Shown here piece by piece: positions 23,773 through 37,866 of a DNA stretch of 64,000 nt. The stretch spans positions 16,492,001 through 16,556,000 of the forward strand of contig WOAB01000056.1 in the NCBI GenBank assembly GCA_027886185.1, read 5' to 3'. The position numbers were made by a program, and so were the translations under genes. This DNA is from Rheum nobile (Eukaryota; Streptophyta; Magnoliopsida; Caryophyllales; Polygonaceae). Position 1 is the first letter of the stretch. Each line of letters starts with the position of its first letter. The notes under the pieces are model-generated. The model was not told the DNA's origin and ran no database searches. It was given only the letters and a program-made list of their open reading frames with translations.

Positions 23773-23893
23773 TGCTTCTGATTTTGGTGGGGAGAGAAGG
23801 CTGGTAGGGATTTTTGAGAGTGCGGCAATAATAGTTATGAAGATCAGAGAGGATTTGAGAGATCGGTGCTGCTTTAGGGTTTGCTTTGTTTCC

Positions 23894-23900
23894 TTTTATA
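23894..23900 (-). promoter_or_regulatory. Candidate TATA box for the C2 accessory ORF
   Basis: TATAAAA on the minus strand lies about 122 nt before ATG 23772. The leader contains caaaccctaaag, a telo-box-like element frequent in plant 5' leaders, and CT-rich tracts. The C1 and C5 ORFs have equivalent boxes. Confidence 0.55.
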
Positions 23901-24643
23901 ATCGCCAAACAGAATTCTATCCAAAATTGAGCCGTTGCCAAATCTGTTCAAATAAGGGAACCAGATATCTCTCAAACGGCCACGAGATTTTTTGAATCAG
24001 AAGGGAACTCATAAATTATCTTCATCATGAATTTCGCAGACCTATCAAATCAAAAACGGGCTTGAAATCCCCTGAAATCTCTGGGAGCACAACGGCGAAA
24101 ACAACAATAACTACTCTTGGGAAGCGAACTCTGACAGCGCTAGAAATTTGAATTCTGGCCATTGAAGCGTTATTCCCAATTCCTTTCCTCAGTGAATGAC
24201 ACGGAACTAGGGAGATATGGGTACATTTGATGTAGGGAACCAAGCAATCACTCAAGAAAAGTACATACCCATAGAAATAAAACTAGGAAGGCAATTTGAC
24301 ATTACACAAATAATTCCCAGTGTGGACTAAACAAAGGATCATAAGGAATTATGCAATGTAATCAGGCTTAGGGATGACTTATAGTCAATCATCATTTCGG
24401 CTTGTAATGTAGGATAGATGTGATCAAATTGACTATTTTAAAGCTAACAAAGAGATATAGACATGCACAAGATATATTATGAAAGAATATGTGATCATGC
24501 CATAATTAAGAACATGCTTTAGAATCAATATTACAGGACATGCGAGGCCAGCACAAGAGCAAATATCATCAATATTGTCAATGCGACCATAAAAGAGATC
24601 AAGTCTAGTCAAAGCAAGGGAACTAGTAACGGCAACGGAACTA
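23901..24643 (-). other. C2 region between pol and accessory ORF
   Basis: No gene is seen. The block around ggatcataaggaattatgc (24337 onwards) is homologous to the start of C4 at 45661 and to 54305-54395, which identifies those fragments as the same region of a sister element. Confidence 0.6.
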
Positions 24644-26470
24644 CTAGTTTAGGGAAATAATTCCTAGGAGTAACCTAAAGGATTCATAAGGTTCTCGATT
24701 GAGTGCTTTAGTGAATATATCGGCAATTTGATCTTCCGTCCTACAATGGTCTAGCAGAATGTTCCCTTTTTCAACATGATCACGCAAGAAATGATGCCTA
24801 ATATCAATATGCTTAGTTCGAGTATGATGCACATGGTTCTTGGATATGTTGATGGCACTAGTATTGTCACATAAGATCTTGAGTGGACCAAAAGACATAC
24901 CAAAGTCCGCAAGTTGTTGTTTGAGCCAGAGGAGTTGGGAACAACAAGCAGCAGCTGCGATGTACTCAGCTTCCGTAGTGCAAAAGGCCACTGAGTTTTG
25001 TTTCTTTGAGCCCCAAGAGATCAAGCAGGGACCAAGGAACTGGGCCATTCCAGAGGTGCTCTTGCGATCAACCAAGAACCCAACATAGTCTGCATCCGTG
25101 TATCCAAGAAGGTTGAAGTGGCAATCTTTGGGATACCAAAGACAGAGGTCGTCAGTTCCCTTCAGATAGCGAAATATGCGCTTCACTTCCGTTAAGTGAG
25201 ATTCCCTTAGATCAGCTTGAAACATGGCACATAGGCACACAACAAACACAATATCTGGTCTACTAGCGGTTAGATACATGAAAGAACCTATCATACCACG
25301 ATAGAGGTTCTCCTCAACCCTTTGTCCAGTATGATCAGCAGTGAGACGAGTTGCAGGGGAGATGGGAGTAGAAATAGGTTTGCTGGAATCCATTTTGAAC
25401 TTCTTCAAGAGTTCCTTCAGATACTTCTGTTGATGGATTTGGATCCCATCTGCCTTCTGAGTGACTTGTAATCCCAGGAAGAATGTGAGTTCCCCAATCA
25501 TACTCATTTCAAACTCGCTGCTCATTAAATTTTTGAACTTTTCTACAAGAGACGGGTTAGTGGAACCAAAAATAATATCTACTACATATACCTGGACCAC
25601 TAGAATGTCACCTTTCACATCCAGGATGAATAGAGTCTTGTCGATCACACCACGGTGATAGCCATTTGCTGTTAGGAACTAGGTAAGGCGATCATACCAA
25701 GCACGGGGAGCTTGTTTTAAGCCATAGAGTGCCTTGTCCAAGAAATACAGGTGGTCAGGGTGATCATCATCCTCAAATCCTGGAGGCTGCTTGACGTATA
25801 CTTCCTCTTGAAGGATGCCGTTAAGGAACGCAATCTTCACATCCATTTGAAAGAGCTTGAAGCCTTTGTGAGACGCATAAGCAATGAGCAATCGAATAGC
25901 TTCCAGTCTTGCTACATGGGCAAATGTCTCATCGTAGTCAATTCCTTCTTGTTGATTATATCCTTGAGAAACCAATCGAGCTTTGTTCCTTGATACTGCA
26001 CCCGAATCATCCAGTTTGTTGCGAAAAACCCACCTAGTTCCTATAATGTGTCGATTAGGAGGACGAGGAACTAGTGTCCAGACTTTGTTCCTTTCGAACT
26101 GGTGAAGTTCTTCTTGCATAGCAATGATCCAGTCGGCATCTTTCAGTGCTTCCGTAATGTTCTTGGGTTCTATAAGAGACAGAAAGGCATTGAAAGCACA
26201 AAAAATCATATCCTTAAATCCGTACCTGACCGGGGGCTTGGTTGTCCTTTTGTCTCTATTAGGAACAAGCAAGTCAGTTCTTGGAGGTTCAACTTCTATA
26301 GGGGTGGTAGCTGAAGAAGAGGCGATAGGTTGATCATTGTCCGTTCCCTGTATGGTCGTATTGACTTGAGCAGTTGGATCAGAGGGAACCGGGACGGAGA
26401 TCACAACTTCTGGTTGAGTGGGATGAGCTGGAGAGCTTTTTATGGATGTTGACTCCTTGGGATCAATCAA
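24644..26470 (-). pseudogene. C2 reverse transcriptase and RNase H
   Basis: The two open pieces 26470-25679 and 25648-24644 are separated by a TAG in WYDRLT-stop-FLTANGY, probably a CAG to TAG change. RT motifs are DWIIAMQEELHQFERNKVW, NKARLVSQGYNQQEGIDY, LFQMDVKIAFLNGILQEEVY and LYGLKQAPRAWYDRL. The catalytic YVDDI reads YVVDIIFGST, so the first Asp of the YxDD pair is Val, an inactivating change. RNase H has GYTDADYVGFLVDRKSTSG, TTEAEYIAAAACCSQLLW, LCDNTSAINI and HTRTKHIDIRHHF, and ends DQIADIFTKALN. The upstream linker is Pro/Ser/Thr-rich. Confidence 0.9.
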
Positions 26471-27904
26471 AGGAGTTGAGATGGGAGAGTTAGAGAAGGA
26501 GGGATAGGAATTTGGCTTGGAGGGTGCTTCATCATCAGAGTCTTCACTTGGTCATTGAAATGGATCTTCCGAGGGAACTGAGGGATCCTGCACAGACTTT
26601 GAAGGCAATTTTTCATTGAAAACAACATGAATACTTTCCTCTACCTTTTTTGTCCGTTTGTTGAAGACTTTGTAGGCTTTGCTGTTTGAAGCATATCCGA
26701 TGAAAATCCCTTCATCGCTTCGTGGATCAAACTTCCCCAGATTGTCCTTCCCATTATTGTGAACAAAGCATTTGCATCCAAAGACACGCAGATGAGCAAT
26801 GTTGGGAACTCGGCCACGAAGGAGCTCATATGAAGTCTTCTCAAGCATAGGGCGTAGCATGGCCCGATTTAGGATATATCAAGCTGCATTGACGGCTTCT
26901 GCCCAGAAAGATTGAGAGAGCCCACTTGAGATTAGCATGGTGCGAGCCATATCTTCCAAAGTTCTGTTCTTCCTTTCAACAACCCCATTCTGTTGTGGGG
27001 TGTAGGGAGCTGAGAAATTGTGATCGATTCCATATTCCCTGCAAAAGGTTAGAAAATCTCCATTTCCGAACTCAGTTCCATGATCGGAACGAATGGCTCG
27101 AAGAGATACATTCAATGATCTTTCAAGCAAAGGAACTAGCTCACTAAACCTATCAAAGACTTCACTTTCAGATTTAATAAATAATGTCCAAGTGAATCTT
27201 GAATAGTCATCAACAAGTACAAGAATATACTTGTTTCCACCAATGCTTTGAACTCGCATAGGACCGCAGAGATCCATGTGAATGAGTTCCAGAGGTTTGG
27301 AGGAGCTTACTAGTGATTTGGACTTAAAGGAACTGCAGACTTGTTTCCCTTGAACACAGTCAGAGAAGATTTCTGACTTCTCAGCATTTATTTTAGGAAG
27401 GCCACGAACCAGTTCCTTTTGGTGCAGCTTGTGAATTAACTTGATGCTTGCGTGACCAAGTCGTTGATGCCAAAGGTTTGTTTGATCGTCAATGGAAGAG
27501 AGACATAACTTCTCTTTGGGGACGAACTTTGGATCAATGATGTAGACGTTATTGAACCTTTTTCCTTTTAGGATCACAGTTCCTTGTCTGTCTTCCACGA
27601 AACATTCCTTTGAGGTAAAGCGAACCTCATTTCCCCCTTGATCACACAGCTGTGACACACTTATTAGATCAAAACCTAAATTTTCAACAAGATTAACGTT
27701 ACTTACCTTAATGTGATCAGTGAGATTCACACTTCCAGTTCCACAGATTGTTCCCTTTCTCTTATCTCCGAAAGAAATAGTTCCTCCTCGGTGTTGCTGA
27801 AGTGACGACATTTTCTTTCTGTTTCCGGTCATATGGCACGAGCATCCACTGTCTATGTACCATTTGTCTTGTTGTCGCACTTTGTCCTGCACAAGGGCAC
27901 TCAA
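26471..27904 (-). pseudogene. C2 protease and integrase
   Basis: The piece 27904-26879 holds protease (WYIDSGCSCHMTGNRKK, with a proper DSG) and the integrase zinc-binding and catalytic regions: LWHQRLGHASIKLIHKL, CVQGKQVCSSF, HMDLCGPM, LVDDYSRFTWTLF, AIRSDHGTEFGNGDF and QQNGVVERKNRTLEDMART. A TGA in NAA-stop-YILNRAM separates it from the C-terminal part (26860-26552: FGCKCFVHNNGKDNLGKFD and GIFIGYASNSKAYKVFNKRT). All DDE residues are present; a single stop and the linker frame break near 26500 disable it. Confidence 0.9.
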
Positions 27905-29866
27905 ACTTTTGGAACCCAGCTAAGCTTAGATTTTCTGGGTGAATGAGGTTGAAATCTTGTCTGTGGGTTAAAGGCAGGAATAAAATAATAGGGATCATTC
28001 AAATTATTAATGATATGCATCCTTTTCTTGTTATTAGTTTTCTGGTTCCTTTTCCTAGCATTTTCTTCCATTTGTCTTTTCTTGTGAAAGCATTCATGAA
28101 TATAGTGGCCATTCTTACCACAATGCCAGAAAACACGATTATAGACAACATGACCATACTTACCATGACCAGGTCGGAATGGTCTTTCTTGTTTTCTTTG
28201 CTCAAAGTTAACTTTCTTACCTTCAGTTCCCTGAGCTTGGGCAACATACATCTTGTGAGCGTTTTGACCATTGAACCAAGTTTGGTTCTCTTTGGGCTTT
28301 TGTTCAAGCACTTTTACCTTCTCTTCTAGGAACTGGGCTTTGTCGCGAGAGTTTTGCAATGCGCCACTGAGAAACTCATTTTTCTCGACCAGTTCCCTTC
28401 TTAGTTTCTCACTCTCAGCAGAGCATGTTTCCACAGAATCATTTTTACCAAAATAACCCAGACCATGACGTTGCTTAACAAAAACAGTTTGATTCACAGT
28501 TTTCTCATTTATAGAGTGAGTAAGATGATCAAGTTTGTTCATGATTTCATTTAGCATAGAGGAGGTCTTATTTTCAGAGTCTGTAGTAGGAACTGGGGGG
28601 TTATCAACATGCATAAGTTCCTTTTTAACATTTTTGCAAGACTCACACTTTCTTAGAGGATTAGCCAGTAATTTCTCAGTTTCCTCGAGTTTCTTACTCC
28701 AGACAGAGTTTTCAGTGGTTAAGCAAGAAATTTCATCTTCATATTCTTCCAGTTTCTCTTGTAGGGAACTAGTTTCCTTTCCAAGTTTCTTAATTATTTT
28801 GACCAGTTGTTTTTTATCATATTCAAGAAGAGACTTGGTAAAGTCAGAAGAAGATACCTCGGAGTCGTCTGATTCGGTTGAATCTTCCTTGGCCATTAGG
28901 CATCTGCCTTTAGTAGTTCCCTTTGTTTCCAGTTCCTCTTCGGAGTCTTCTGAGTCATCTCCGAAGGTAGCAAAGAGAGCCTTCTTTTGCTGAGACTGGT
29001 CATCGTCGTTGGTGTTCTTAGGACAGTTCCTTGCCAGATGTCCTCTTTCCTTGCATTGATAGAATTGATATTCAGAGAGATCCTTTTTCTGGAAGTTTTT
29101 CTCGAACTTTCCTTTGATGAAATGCTTTCTGATATGCTTGGTAACCAAGGCGGTCATCTCATCCTCTTCATCTTCAAGGTCGGAGTTTTCTTCCTCTATT
29201 TCCAGCCTAGAAAATGCCTTTGAGATTTTTAAGGCAATTCCCTTCTCCATCTTCTTGGCAGAATTTGCTTTGAGTGCCTCCCTTTCATCAACTTCAAGTT
29301 TTCCTATGATTTGTGTTAAAGGAAGTCCTTGAATGCCAGGAGTGGTCTTCAGAACTCTTTTGATGAGACTGAATTTGGAGTTGAGTCCGTTGATGATGAC
29401 AAGGGCTTTAAACCATTCATCAAGTTCCACTTCGGCGTTGGTGAGTTTTGTGACAAGCCTTGTGAAACGTGAGTGATATTGAGATATGTTCTCAGTTTCA
29501 AGCATCTCGAAAGTGTGGTATTCTCCTTCTAGAGCGAACTTCCCGCTTTGCTTCAGTTCATAACTTCCTTCATGCATCTCCTTCAGAGCAGTTCAGATCC
29601 CTTTAGCAGTTGGGATTCATATCACCTTGTCCATATCTTCTCTTGTCAACCCATTGAGAATAAGTTGACGAGCTTTAACATTTTTTTCTTTGATGGTGTA
29701 GTACTCAGGCTTCCATTGGTCTTCAGTTAAGTCCTTAGGAATGACTCCATCACCATTCTCTGTCACGCGCCAGCACTGATAGTCCATGGTTTGGATGTAG
29801 TTGGTCATGCACTTCTCCCACCATTCTTCTTCTCCCTTCTTACGAATGTGGGGTTTGTTGATGGAG
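27901..29866 (-). pseudogene. C2 gag, main part
   Basis: A long Sirevirus-type gag, with open pieces 29808-29617 and 29577-27901. It starts in the copia gag domain (YQCWRVTENGDGVIP, LILNGLTREDMDKVI, NGLNSKFSLIKRVL). A first zinc knuckle follows in which the leading Cys is Phe (FYQCKERGHLARNC). Then come a long coiled-coil stretch (KKLGKETSSLQEKLEEYEDE) and a second knuckle-like motif (WHCGKNGHYIHEC). It ends in KLSWVPKV, a conserved Sirevirus-style gag-protease boundary. One short gap in the frame lies near 29577-29617. The N-terminus is beyond the CACTA insertion, at 34276-34304. Confidence 0.85.
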
Positions 29867-30363
29867 ATTCACTACTACAAAATATGCTTTTTAGCCCGGG
29901 CATTTTTCATTATATAGCCCGGATATAGCTAAAAAGGGTCCGGGCTATTGGTTGGTGTGATAATAGACCAAATAGCCCGGACCCATTGTCACACGCCCGG
30001 GCTATATTCCTTCACATAATTTGGGGCGCCCGACAATGGGTCCGGGCTAAATAACCAAGACTTTTTAGCCCGGACCTTTGGGTATCAGGGCTAAAAAGTC
30101 TAGTTATTTGCTAAAAACAAGAGGACCTATTAACCCGGATCTTTAAAGGTCCGGGCTAAAAAGTCCTTTTTTTTGAAAAAAATAATAGAATGCACCATGC
30201 TGATAGGATCACCTAATCGAAGTATTAAATCAACTAAATTACACAATTATACCACAAATTTGCTATCATAGTATCATCCATTCCATTTAGCACGACTAAA
30301 AACCGTGAGAGATAATAAATTTCCCAAGGAAGATTCTATCATTTCCTCACTATAGAGATCATG

Positions 30364-30681
30364 TCATCTCATCTCAATTCCAAAGGGGGGAACATGTAGA
30401 AAACCACTTGCCTGATGTTCTTCATCACCATCATCTGAGCAACATTCTCCATCCTCTCCTTTAGCCTGTGGCACAGCAGAGCTTAGAGAAGGTGGACCAC
30501 AAGTGAGGACAAGGTACTCTTTTCTACTTTTAGAGCTGCCAAAGGTCAAATACAAAGCATAAGCTAGTAGCAACATTAAAATTCTTGGTAATGATAGGCA
30601 TATAGACATGAGCATGAATCCTGACTTGAAATTGGACGAGAACATGACTGAACTGAAGCCCAATAATACATGTAATAGCAG
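30364..30681 (-). pseudogene. Exon-like fragment of unknown gene inside the CACTA
   Basis: The minus-strand block 30626-30681 is bounded by AG and GT and can be read as TCIIGLQFSHVLVQFQ. This faintly recalls a membrane segment of plant heparan-alpha-glucosaminide N-acetyltransferase-like proteins. The adjoining open frame 30663-30364 is hydrophobic at first, then acidic (GEDGECCSDDGDEE), and I do not recognise it. It could be a second captured gene fragment or chance. Confidence 0.25.
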
Positions 30682-30836
30682 CTGTCAAAGAGTTGTCAGT
30701 ATACCATTTGTTAGGTTCAGATCCAGGAGAAATGCCAAATCATTTGAAGAAAATTATACACTACTAAGATGCAGCAGATAAGACATTCTTTAATTTATCC
30801 AACTGCTTTGAAAAATATAAGTTCGAGTAAATTTGA

Positions 30837-32352
<1,516 letters not shown>

Positions 32353-33669
32353 CTTAAATATGTTTCTTCCCAGTTGGGAAACTCTTGCATTTTCGTCCAA
32401 ATATTTGTTACCAATACTCCACATTCTTTTGCAACGACCGTACAAGCTTTTGCATATTCACCAGCAGCCTCATTAGTCCTTTCAGGTTTACCAGATTCAT
32501 TTTCAACATAAGGATCCCTGCATGGGTTAAGGCAGAAGTAATTTGCACACTTTCAGTTAATAGCTACTATAGAAATGCTTCACCCCTAATGTAGTGGTTA
32601 AATATTCTCAAAAGGGATCCTTTTGTATAATGGTTCTCATCTAATTTGAACATACATGAAAAGAAATGTGGTTAAATAGGCATACCTCAAGCGTGCAACT
32701 TCATCAATTGGAGGAGGTGTGACCAAAAGAATGATAGTGTTATGCCATCGTTTCTGTAAGCAGAAATGTATCAGTCCAATAGATTCCGATAATCAACGGA
32801 ATGCATTAGTTTAGCAGAAGAAAGAAGGATCTGGTATAATATACAGCAAATTAGTATGAACAAATATGCATTAGTTTAGCCAAATGGACAGATATGAATC
32901 CGAACTTCCTTAAGACTAGGGAATTATTTTAATGCTAACACTAACTTCTTGCATTTCTAAGCTGATCATCTCCATTGTGGAGGAATTGCTGTAAGGTAAC
33001 ATTGGTTGGGCAATAATACAGCAGATCATAGTGTTTGGTTGGGTTTTTTTTTTTCTATAATCATCCTGAACTTTTGTACTTTATATGTATAAGCTTAACC
33101 CAATGCCTTCAGATCCTAATTCACTGAAGCATTCAGCCTAGCAATAATCGCAGTATTCATAGAACACCCAAAACAACTTCAAGAAGGAAACTGATTTAAC
33201 ATGAAAAATAGATAAGGTATGTTAACATCACATAAACCTTGAGAGAAGATACAATGGATCAGAGGTTCTGCTTGTACTCGTCCAAAGGCACGTGCTGAAA
33301 AGCAAAGCACCGATCAGGGATACAGGCGTCATTGGCACCAAAGAACACGACCACCACCAACGGCGGGGCTGACCCATCATCGCCTCTGGCCGGAAAAACC
33401 ATGTCAAACACCTTGAGCGCCCACCTAGTATTGTAAGCACTGTACCCTCTTAGCACTATATCGGCCTGAAAAAGGCACCAGCATAGTTTTTTCAATCAAA
33501 GAAGAAAAAACCCAAAACAAAATTCATGTATTTGGAAAACCCAAGAAACAAATTTAGAGGGAGAGATTACAGATCGAGAAAAATGGTGGGAAAGGGAAGC
33601 GCCCCAGCCGCCATCACCGAAGGACTCCTCGGTGATTGAATCGCCGAATAGATAGATCTTGGGCCTCAT
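32353..33669 (-). pseudogene. GDSL esterase/lipase (At5g45920-like) fragment captured by the CACTA
   Basis: Four exons read in phase on the minus strand, with canonical GT/AG borders. Exon 1 (33669-33571) is MRPKIYLFGDSITEESFGDG with the catalytic GDS block. Exon 2 (33465-33238) is ADIVLRGYSAYNTRWALK to FFGANDACIPDR, with the block III Asn. Exon 3 (32753-32686) contains TIILLVTPPPIDEVARL. Exon 4 (32517-32353) contains PYVENESGKPERTNEAAGEY. It matches plant SGNH-type esterases close to At5g45920. A TGA at 33259-33261 (EYKQNL-stop-SIVSSL) breaks exon 2. The final exon with the catalytic Asp-x-x-His is absent. Retained introns point to capture of genomic DNA, not cDNA. Confidence 0.85.
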
Positions 33670-34275
33670 GATCTCTCCACCTGAATTTGAGTATGCTACG
33701 ATGCTTTAGACTTTTTTTTCCAGAGTAGAAAAAGGGAGAAAAAGTTTCCGGCGGCTGGTACTTGATAGGGAGGCATGGATCATCCTCAGCGAAGTCATTA
33801 CGGAGCGGTAAAGCTTCGCAATCCGCCATTGCAGCCAAATCGCTATACGAAGACAAAGGGAGAGAGATCGAGGCCTTCATAAAAAGCGAACAAAAATGGC
33901 GTCCTTTTCTCTCTCTCACGTTGGATGGGTGTAGGGCAACGAAGGAGCGAGAAAGAGGCTTGAACAATTAGGGTTGGACATTTAGAGACATGAGATCCCG
34001 AATCATAAAGATTCGGCTTATTTTCTAATAGATTAATTTTCCATGTCACTAAATAGCCCGGATATATATAAAAAATACACGCCCGGGCTATTTAATTTTG
34101 CATGTTTTCAAAGCCATTTGTTTTTAGCCCGGGCGCTTCAAAAATGGTCTGGGCTATTATGTGTTGTTTCTCAAATAAGCCGAAGCCTTATGAGGTAAAG
34201 GGCCTTAATATCCCGGATAATTAGGATCCGGGATAAATAGTCACGGGCTAAAATGCACTTTTTGTAGTAGTGATT

Positions 34276-34304
34276 CCCAGGCTGAATTCGCTTGAACTAG
34301 ACAT
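34276..34304 (-). pseudogene. C2 gag N-terminus
   Basis: ATG 34304 begins MSSSSEFSLGI, which is cut by the CACTA insertion. The frame continues beyond it at about 29866 (SINKPHIRKKGEEEWWEKC). The start is supported by the same N-terminus in C6 (MTSSSDFSLGISINKPH). Confidence 0.8.
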
Positions 34305-34341
34305 TTTGAAATCTGTAAACTAACACAAATCTAGAGCGCCT

Positions 34342-34353
34342 GCTCTAATACCA
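34342..34353 (-). promoter_or_regulatory. C2 primer binding site (tRNA-iMet)
   Basis: TGGTATTAGAGC on the minus strand, two bases from the LTR. It has one transition from TGGTATCAGAGC. Confidence 0.8.
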
Positions 34354-34355
34354 AT

Positions 34356-35222
34356 TGTAGGATCGTACTTGTTAGTTATCGAGGGAACTGAGAGTCCAGT
34401 TCCCTAAGTAGCGGAATAAGTAAACAATAGCAGATTCAAGACAAGTTCCTTAGAGTGGAAACCTTTGATAACCAACTTAGTTATCCAGGATAAAACCCAC
34501 TACCTCTCTTGTAAGAGGATTTCAAAGTCTACTTCTTGTATTAATACTTCGGTTACAATCAACTAGAATAGAACACACAGATTTAAGTCTTAGACACACT
34601 AAGGACTCTCTATCTAGTTCGACCTAACCAAGCAACAACAAGCAAGCAACTTACTTAGTTCTTCTTTAAAGAACTCGGCATAACTTCTTCACAGCACTCG
34701 GAATTCTTCTTCTTCGTGAATGCGTTAAGAATGAAAGAGTTTCAATTACTTTATTTATATGATTTAATTACTAGAGGAAGCAAATCTCTAGTAACCGAAT
34801 CAAACAAATAAAATAATCAAAAGTAATCGTTAAAGATAACATTTGTTACCAAATATAATCTTTACCGATTTTTACATGTTTTGTTTCCATAAAGATAAAC
34901 TTTTAAGCTCCTAAAACTTATGGAAACAGGATAAGATCTCATAGTTCTCTCTCTAACTAAGATCTACCCTAAAACAGCTCGCCGCCACTCTTCACAGATT
35001 AATCCAAGTGATTCCAGCGTCAGCAAGATTCAGTTCCTTCCGCCAGTTCCCAAGTCTGGCGTCAGTGTCTCTGCTTTTGCTTTCCGAATCCAGAGTTCCC
35101 TGTTTGTCACACTAATGGAAATATTAATAGCAAAGGTGTTTGTCATTATCAAAACTAGGAAATTGAGGAAGGGAACTATGTAGGGAGCTGGAGTTCCAGT
35201 TCCCAAAGGTTCACTTCCTAAG
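34356..35222 (-). repeat. C2 5' LTR
   Basis: 867 bp; on the minus strand it ends CGATCCTACA next to the primer site and begins near CTTAGGAAGTGAACC. Clear homology to the 20878-21738 LTR is interrupted by many substitutions. Its outer end cuts the gypsy LTR at 35223-36220. Confidence 0.8.
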
Positions 35223-36220
35223 AAGGACAAACAGACCCTGAGAATACTAACTATCAAACAACCAGGAAAACCTCCATGATTCAATTCAATAGCAGCAATG
35301 AGCACAGGAATTTAGATAGATACATGCAAGTGTAGCAAACAGTCATACAATTGCATGCAATTAATTCTCTCTATAATAAACCAGTCCAAACAGTTCTTAG
35401 AATATTGTAGTTGCTACTCATGAATTAGGTAACTCAAACAATAATTACCAAACCCTAGCAATAGACAATTACTAATAACAACTAGTTGCGTCCAACAAGC
35501 GAAATCAGTAAGAATCAATGGGATGAAGCACAAGAGAATCAATACATTCAAAGGAAAAGAAAGAGAATTATAACCTCACAACCATTATTCAAACGAAGGC
35601 TTCAATTGTCGGACTAAGCAAAAGGTGCTTAGTTCTTCATAGTCTTGAAACAATAAAACTCAAAGGGAAAAAAGTGCTGAATAATGAACGATGAATAAAA
35701 ACTCCATCTCCAAGGCTACTATGGAAATTAGGTTAAATAACCTAGAAACCAAACCTAGTTCTAAAAAGATAACAAACTTAAGCTAAAAAGGAAATAAACT
35801 AAAGTAAATGAAATAAAGAAATTAAAAGAAAATCGGAAAAGTAAAATAAAGTGACTTCAGAGAAATCCCGCCGCTTCGTTGATGCCCATTTCCGCGATCG
35901 CAGATGAATTTCCGCGGTCGCGGAAAATTCTATTTCTGGCTCCTTGATCTCGAATTATCCGCGATCACTCCTCTTGCTCGCCCGCGGTCGCGGATTCCTC
36001 GCTGCTGCTTCGTGTGGCTTCTTTCTTCGACTCTTCCTCGGTCTTCTCAAGTGGTCTCCTCTCCTTCTTCAATAAGTCTTCGTTTAAGCTTCTCCAAACC
36101 ACCAAATCCACACTTCTACTTCTCAACTTCATTCTCCATAGTTGTGCTCTAAACATCTCTAAATGTACCCAAAACACCGGTAACAACTCCTAGATATGCA
36201 CTACAAAGTAGCGCTGATCA
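35223..36220 (-). repeat. Gypsy (Athila/Tat-type) LTR, minus strand, cut by C2
   Basis: On the minus strand it starts TGATCAGCGCTAC at 36220 and follows 63132-64000 closely. It shares the family of the 153-1323 LTR. It carries the CG-rich palindromes (tccgcgatcgcag and ccgcggtcgcgga, about 35892-35995). No polypurine tract precedes it, so it was a 5' LTR or a solo LTR. Its end is missing because C2 begins at 35222. The ORFs at 35904-36186 are not genes. Confidence 0.7.
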
Positions 36221-37866
36221 TTGCCCCGTTCACCTGAGAATCAAGACTTTCTAGGTCAGTCCAATAGCCATACTAAATCCAAACAGACGTAACCGAATAG
36301 GTTTTGGTTCCATTGACAAAGCTTGATTTGTTTAGTAGATTACATGTTCGAACTCTAATGACATCAGCTACTAGGATGATCACTGCACAGATATAATGAA
36401 AACCTCATCAAAATTCATGCAATTCGAATTTGAGCTTCCATGATAGTGTCCAAGAAAATTTGGATATGAAATTTGCCCTTGATATTTTGTTTTCTTTAAT
36501 TTCTAAAGCAATCACGCAAAAGAGTGTTTTATTTTCTGCTTGAGATTGGAATGCTATGCCAGAATACATGTTAATGACGAGTCTATCAGCAACATGAAAA
36601 TTAAGTGCACTTGTACATCCAAGGACAAAACTAAGCATATGAATCACGAGTCTTACCGAAAATTTTCTCGTCGCCAATTTCACCAGTCCTAGCTTGTGTT
36701 ATGATTGTGTCTATGACTGTTTCAACCTATGTACAAAATCCTTTCAGTACACAAAATACATATGACAAGATTTATCAACAAAGGTGTAATAGGTAGTTTT
36801 AGGTCCAAGAAGCCAAGGGAGAATATTACGGAATTAAAAAAACACAGAAATAGGGAAAGTAAAGGATTCATTGGAAATTTACAGGAAATTTTATGGCTAC
36901 AACGTTTAGGAATTCGTGAGCATATTCATTTTACACTCATCATGTATAGAATGAAGCATGTACAATGTTTTAGTTAAGGATGATTTTTGTTGTTCTATTT
37001 TATACATATTCATTTTACACTCATCATGTATATATACTAAATTTGGCCTCATTTTTCTTGGTCTAGAGGAATTAATCAAGGATGGAAGTCGAAATAATTC
37101 ACATATACTCACTCTCATATATGAAATGTACAAGGAATAAGCTATGAATTATAATTTCGCTAAGAAGAGTAAGCATGTACCAATAAAATAACTAATGTAC
37201 TTTTATATAAAATGTAACAAGGTTTAAGAATATGTAGAGTTGTCAATTATTTCTATTACTTATAAGAATAGGAAATAATGACTAATATATTTTAATTAAA
37301 ATGATATTTGTCTAGGAATATGTAAAGTCAATATGACCAATAAAACGATATATATTTCAGATCAAAAAAATAAAAAAATCAATTAATAAATATTAATAAC
37401 TAAAGCATAACAAAAAACATTATTAAAAGGCAATATATTTGTAAGATAAAGGCAAAAGTTAGAAATGTGAAGGGTAGTAGAGCATGAAGTGAGAGTTGTT
37501 GTAGGAAGTTTCTTACAAATACTCCAGTTCAAGCACAACATATACAACATATAATTAGATAAGAATTTCTAAAATATTCCCCAAATATTTTCAAAGGAAA
37601 AAAAATGTATCCCTACAAAAAAACAACTATCGCCTTAATTCAAAATTTAAATTGAACTTCTGACCAAAAAAATAAAATAAAATTGTACTTCGTACAATCA
37701 TAGCATTTTATACCTAAAATACTTAGATATTACATTAAATACATATCAAACAATATATCATTTAAGATAAAACATGCAACAACAATCCATATATTACAAA
37801 TTCACATTTAAACTGCGACAACATATACACAAAAGGCCCGTGCGAAGTACGGGCTTGGATTTCTAG
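36221..37866 (+). mobile_element. Helitron-like 3' terminus with captured PII exons (left arm)
   Basis: At 37835-37853 there is a hairpin gcccgt-gcgaagt-acgggc, followed by ttggattt and CTAG, then T. This is the plant Helitron 3' end rule (hairpin about 10 nt before CTRR, insertion before T). The 5' TC end could not be located, so the left limit is only the border of the gypsy LTR. The interior is AT-rich, with the PII exons near the left side. No Rep/helicase frame is seen, so it would be non-autonomous. Confidence 0.55.
36341..36726 (-). pseudogene. PII signal protein (GLB1-like) two-exon fragment, left arm
   Basis: The minus-strand exon 36726-36657 reads VETVIDTIITQARTGEIGD then EKIF, bounded by AG and GTAAG. 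The second exon (36382-36341), after a 274-nt intron, joins in phase as ..ILVADVIRVRTC. Plant plastid PII has the same ARTGEIGDGKIF and SDVIRVRTGERG blocks. PII senses 2-oxoglutarate and ATP and controls N-acetylglutamate kinase. Here one Gly is Glu, an extra residue pair sits after KIF, and everything upstream is missing. The sequence is the same as the right-arm copy in the first exon. Confidence 0.75.

Noticed and set aside
22271..23995. Plus-strand ORFs opposite the C2 accessory ORF
   Set aside because: Shadows of the minus-strand gene; no conserved motifs and no promoter evidence.
33614..33967. 117-residue minus-strand ORF upstream of the esterase ATG
   Set aside because: It overlaps exon 1 in another frame and reads like a 5' leader; no motif is recognised.
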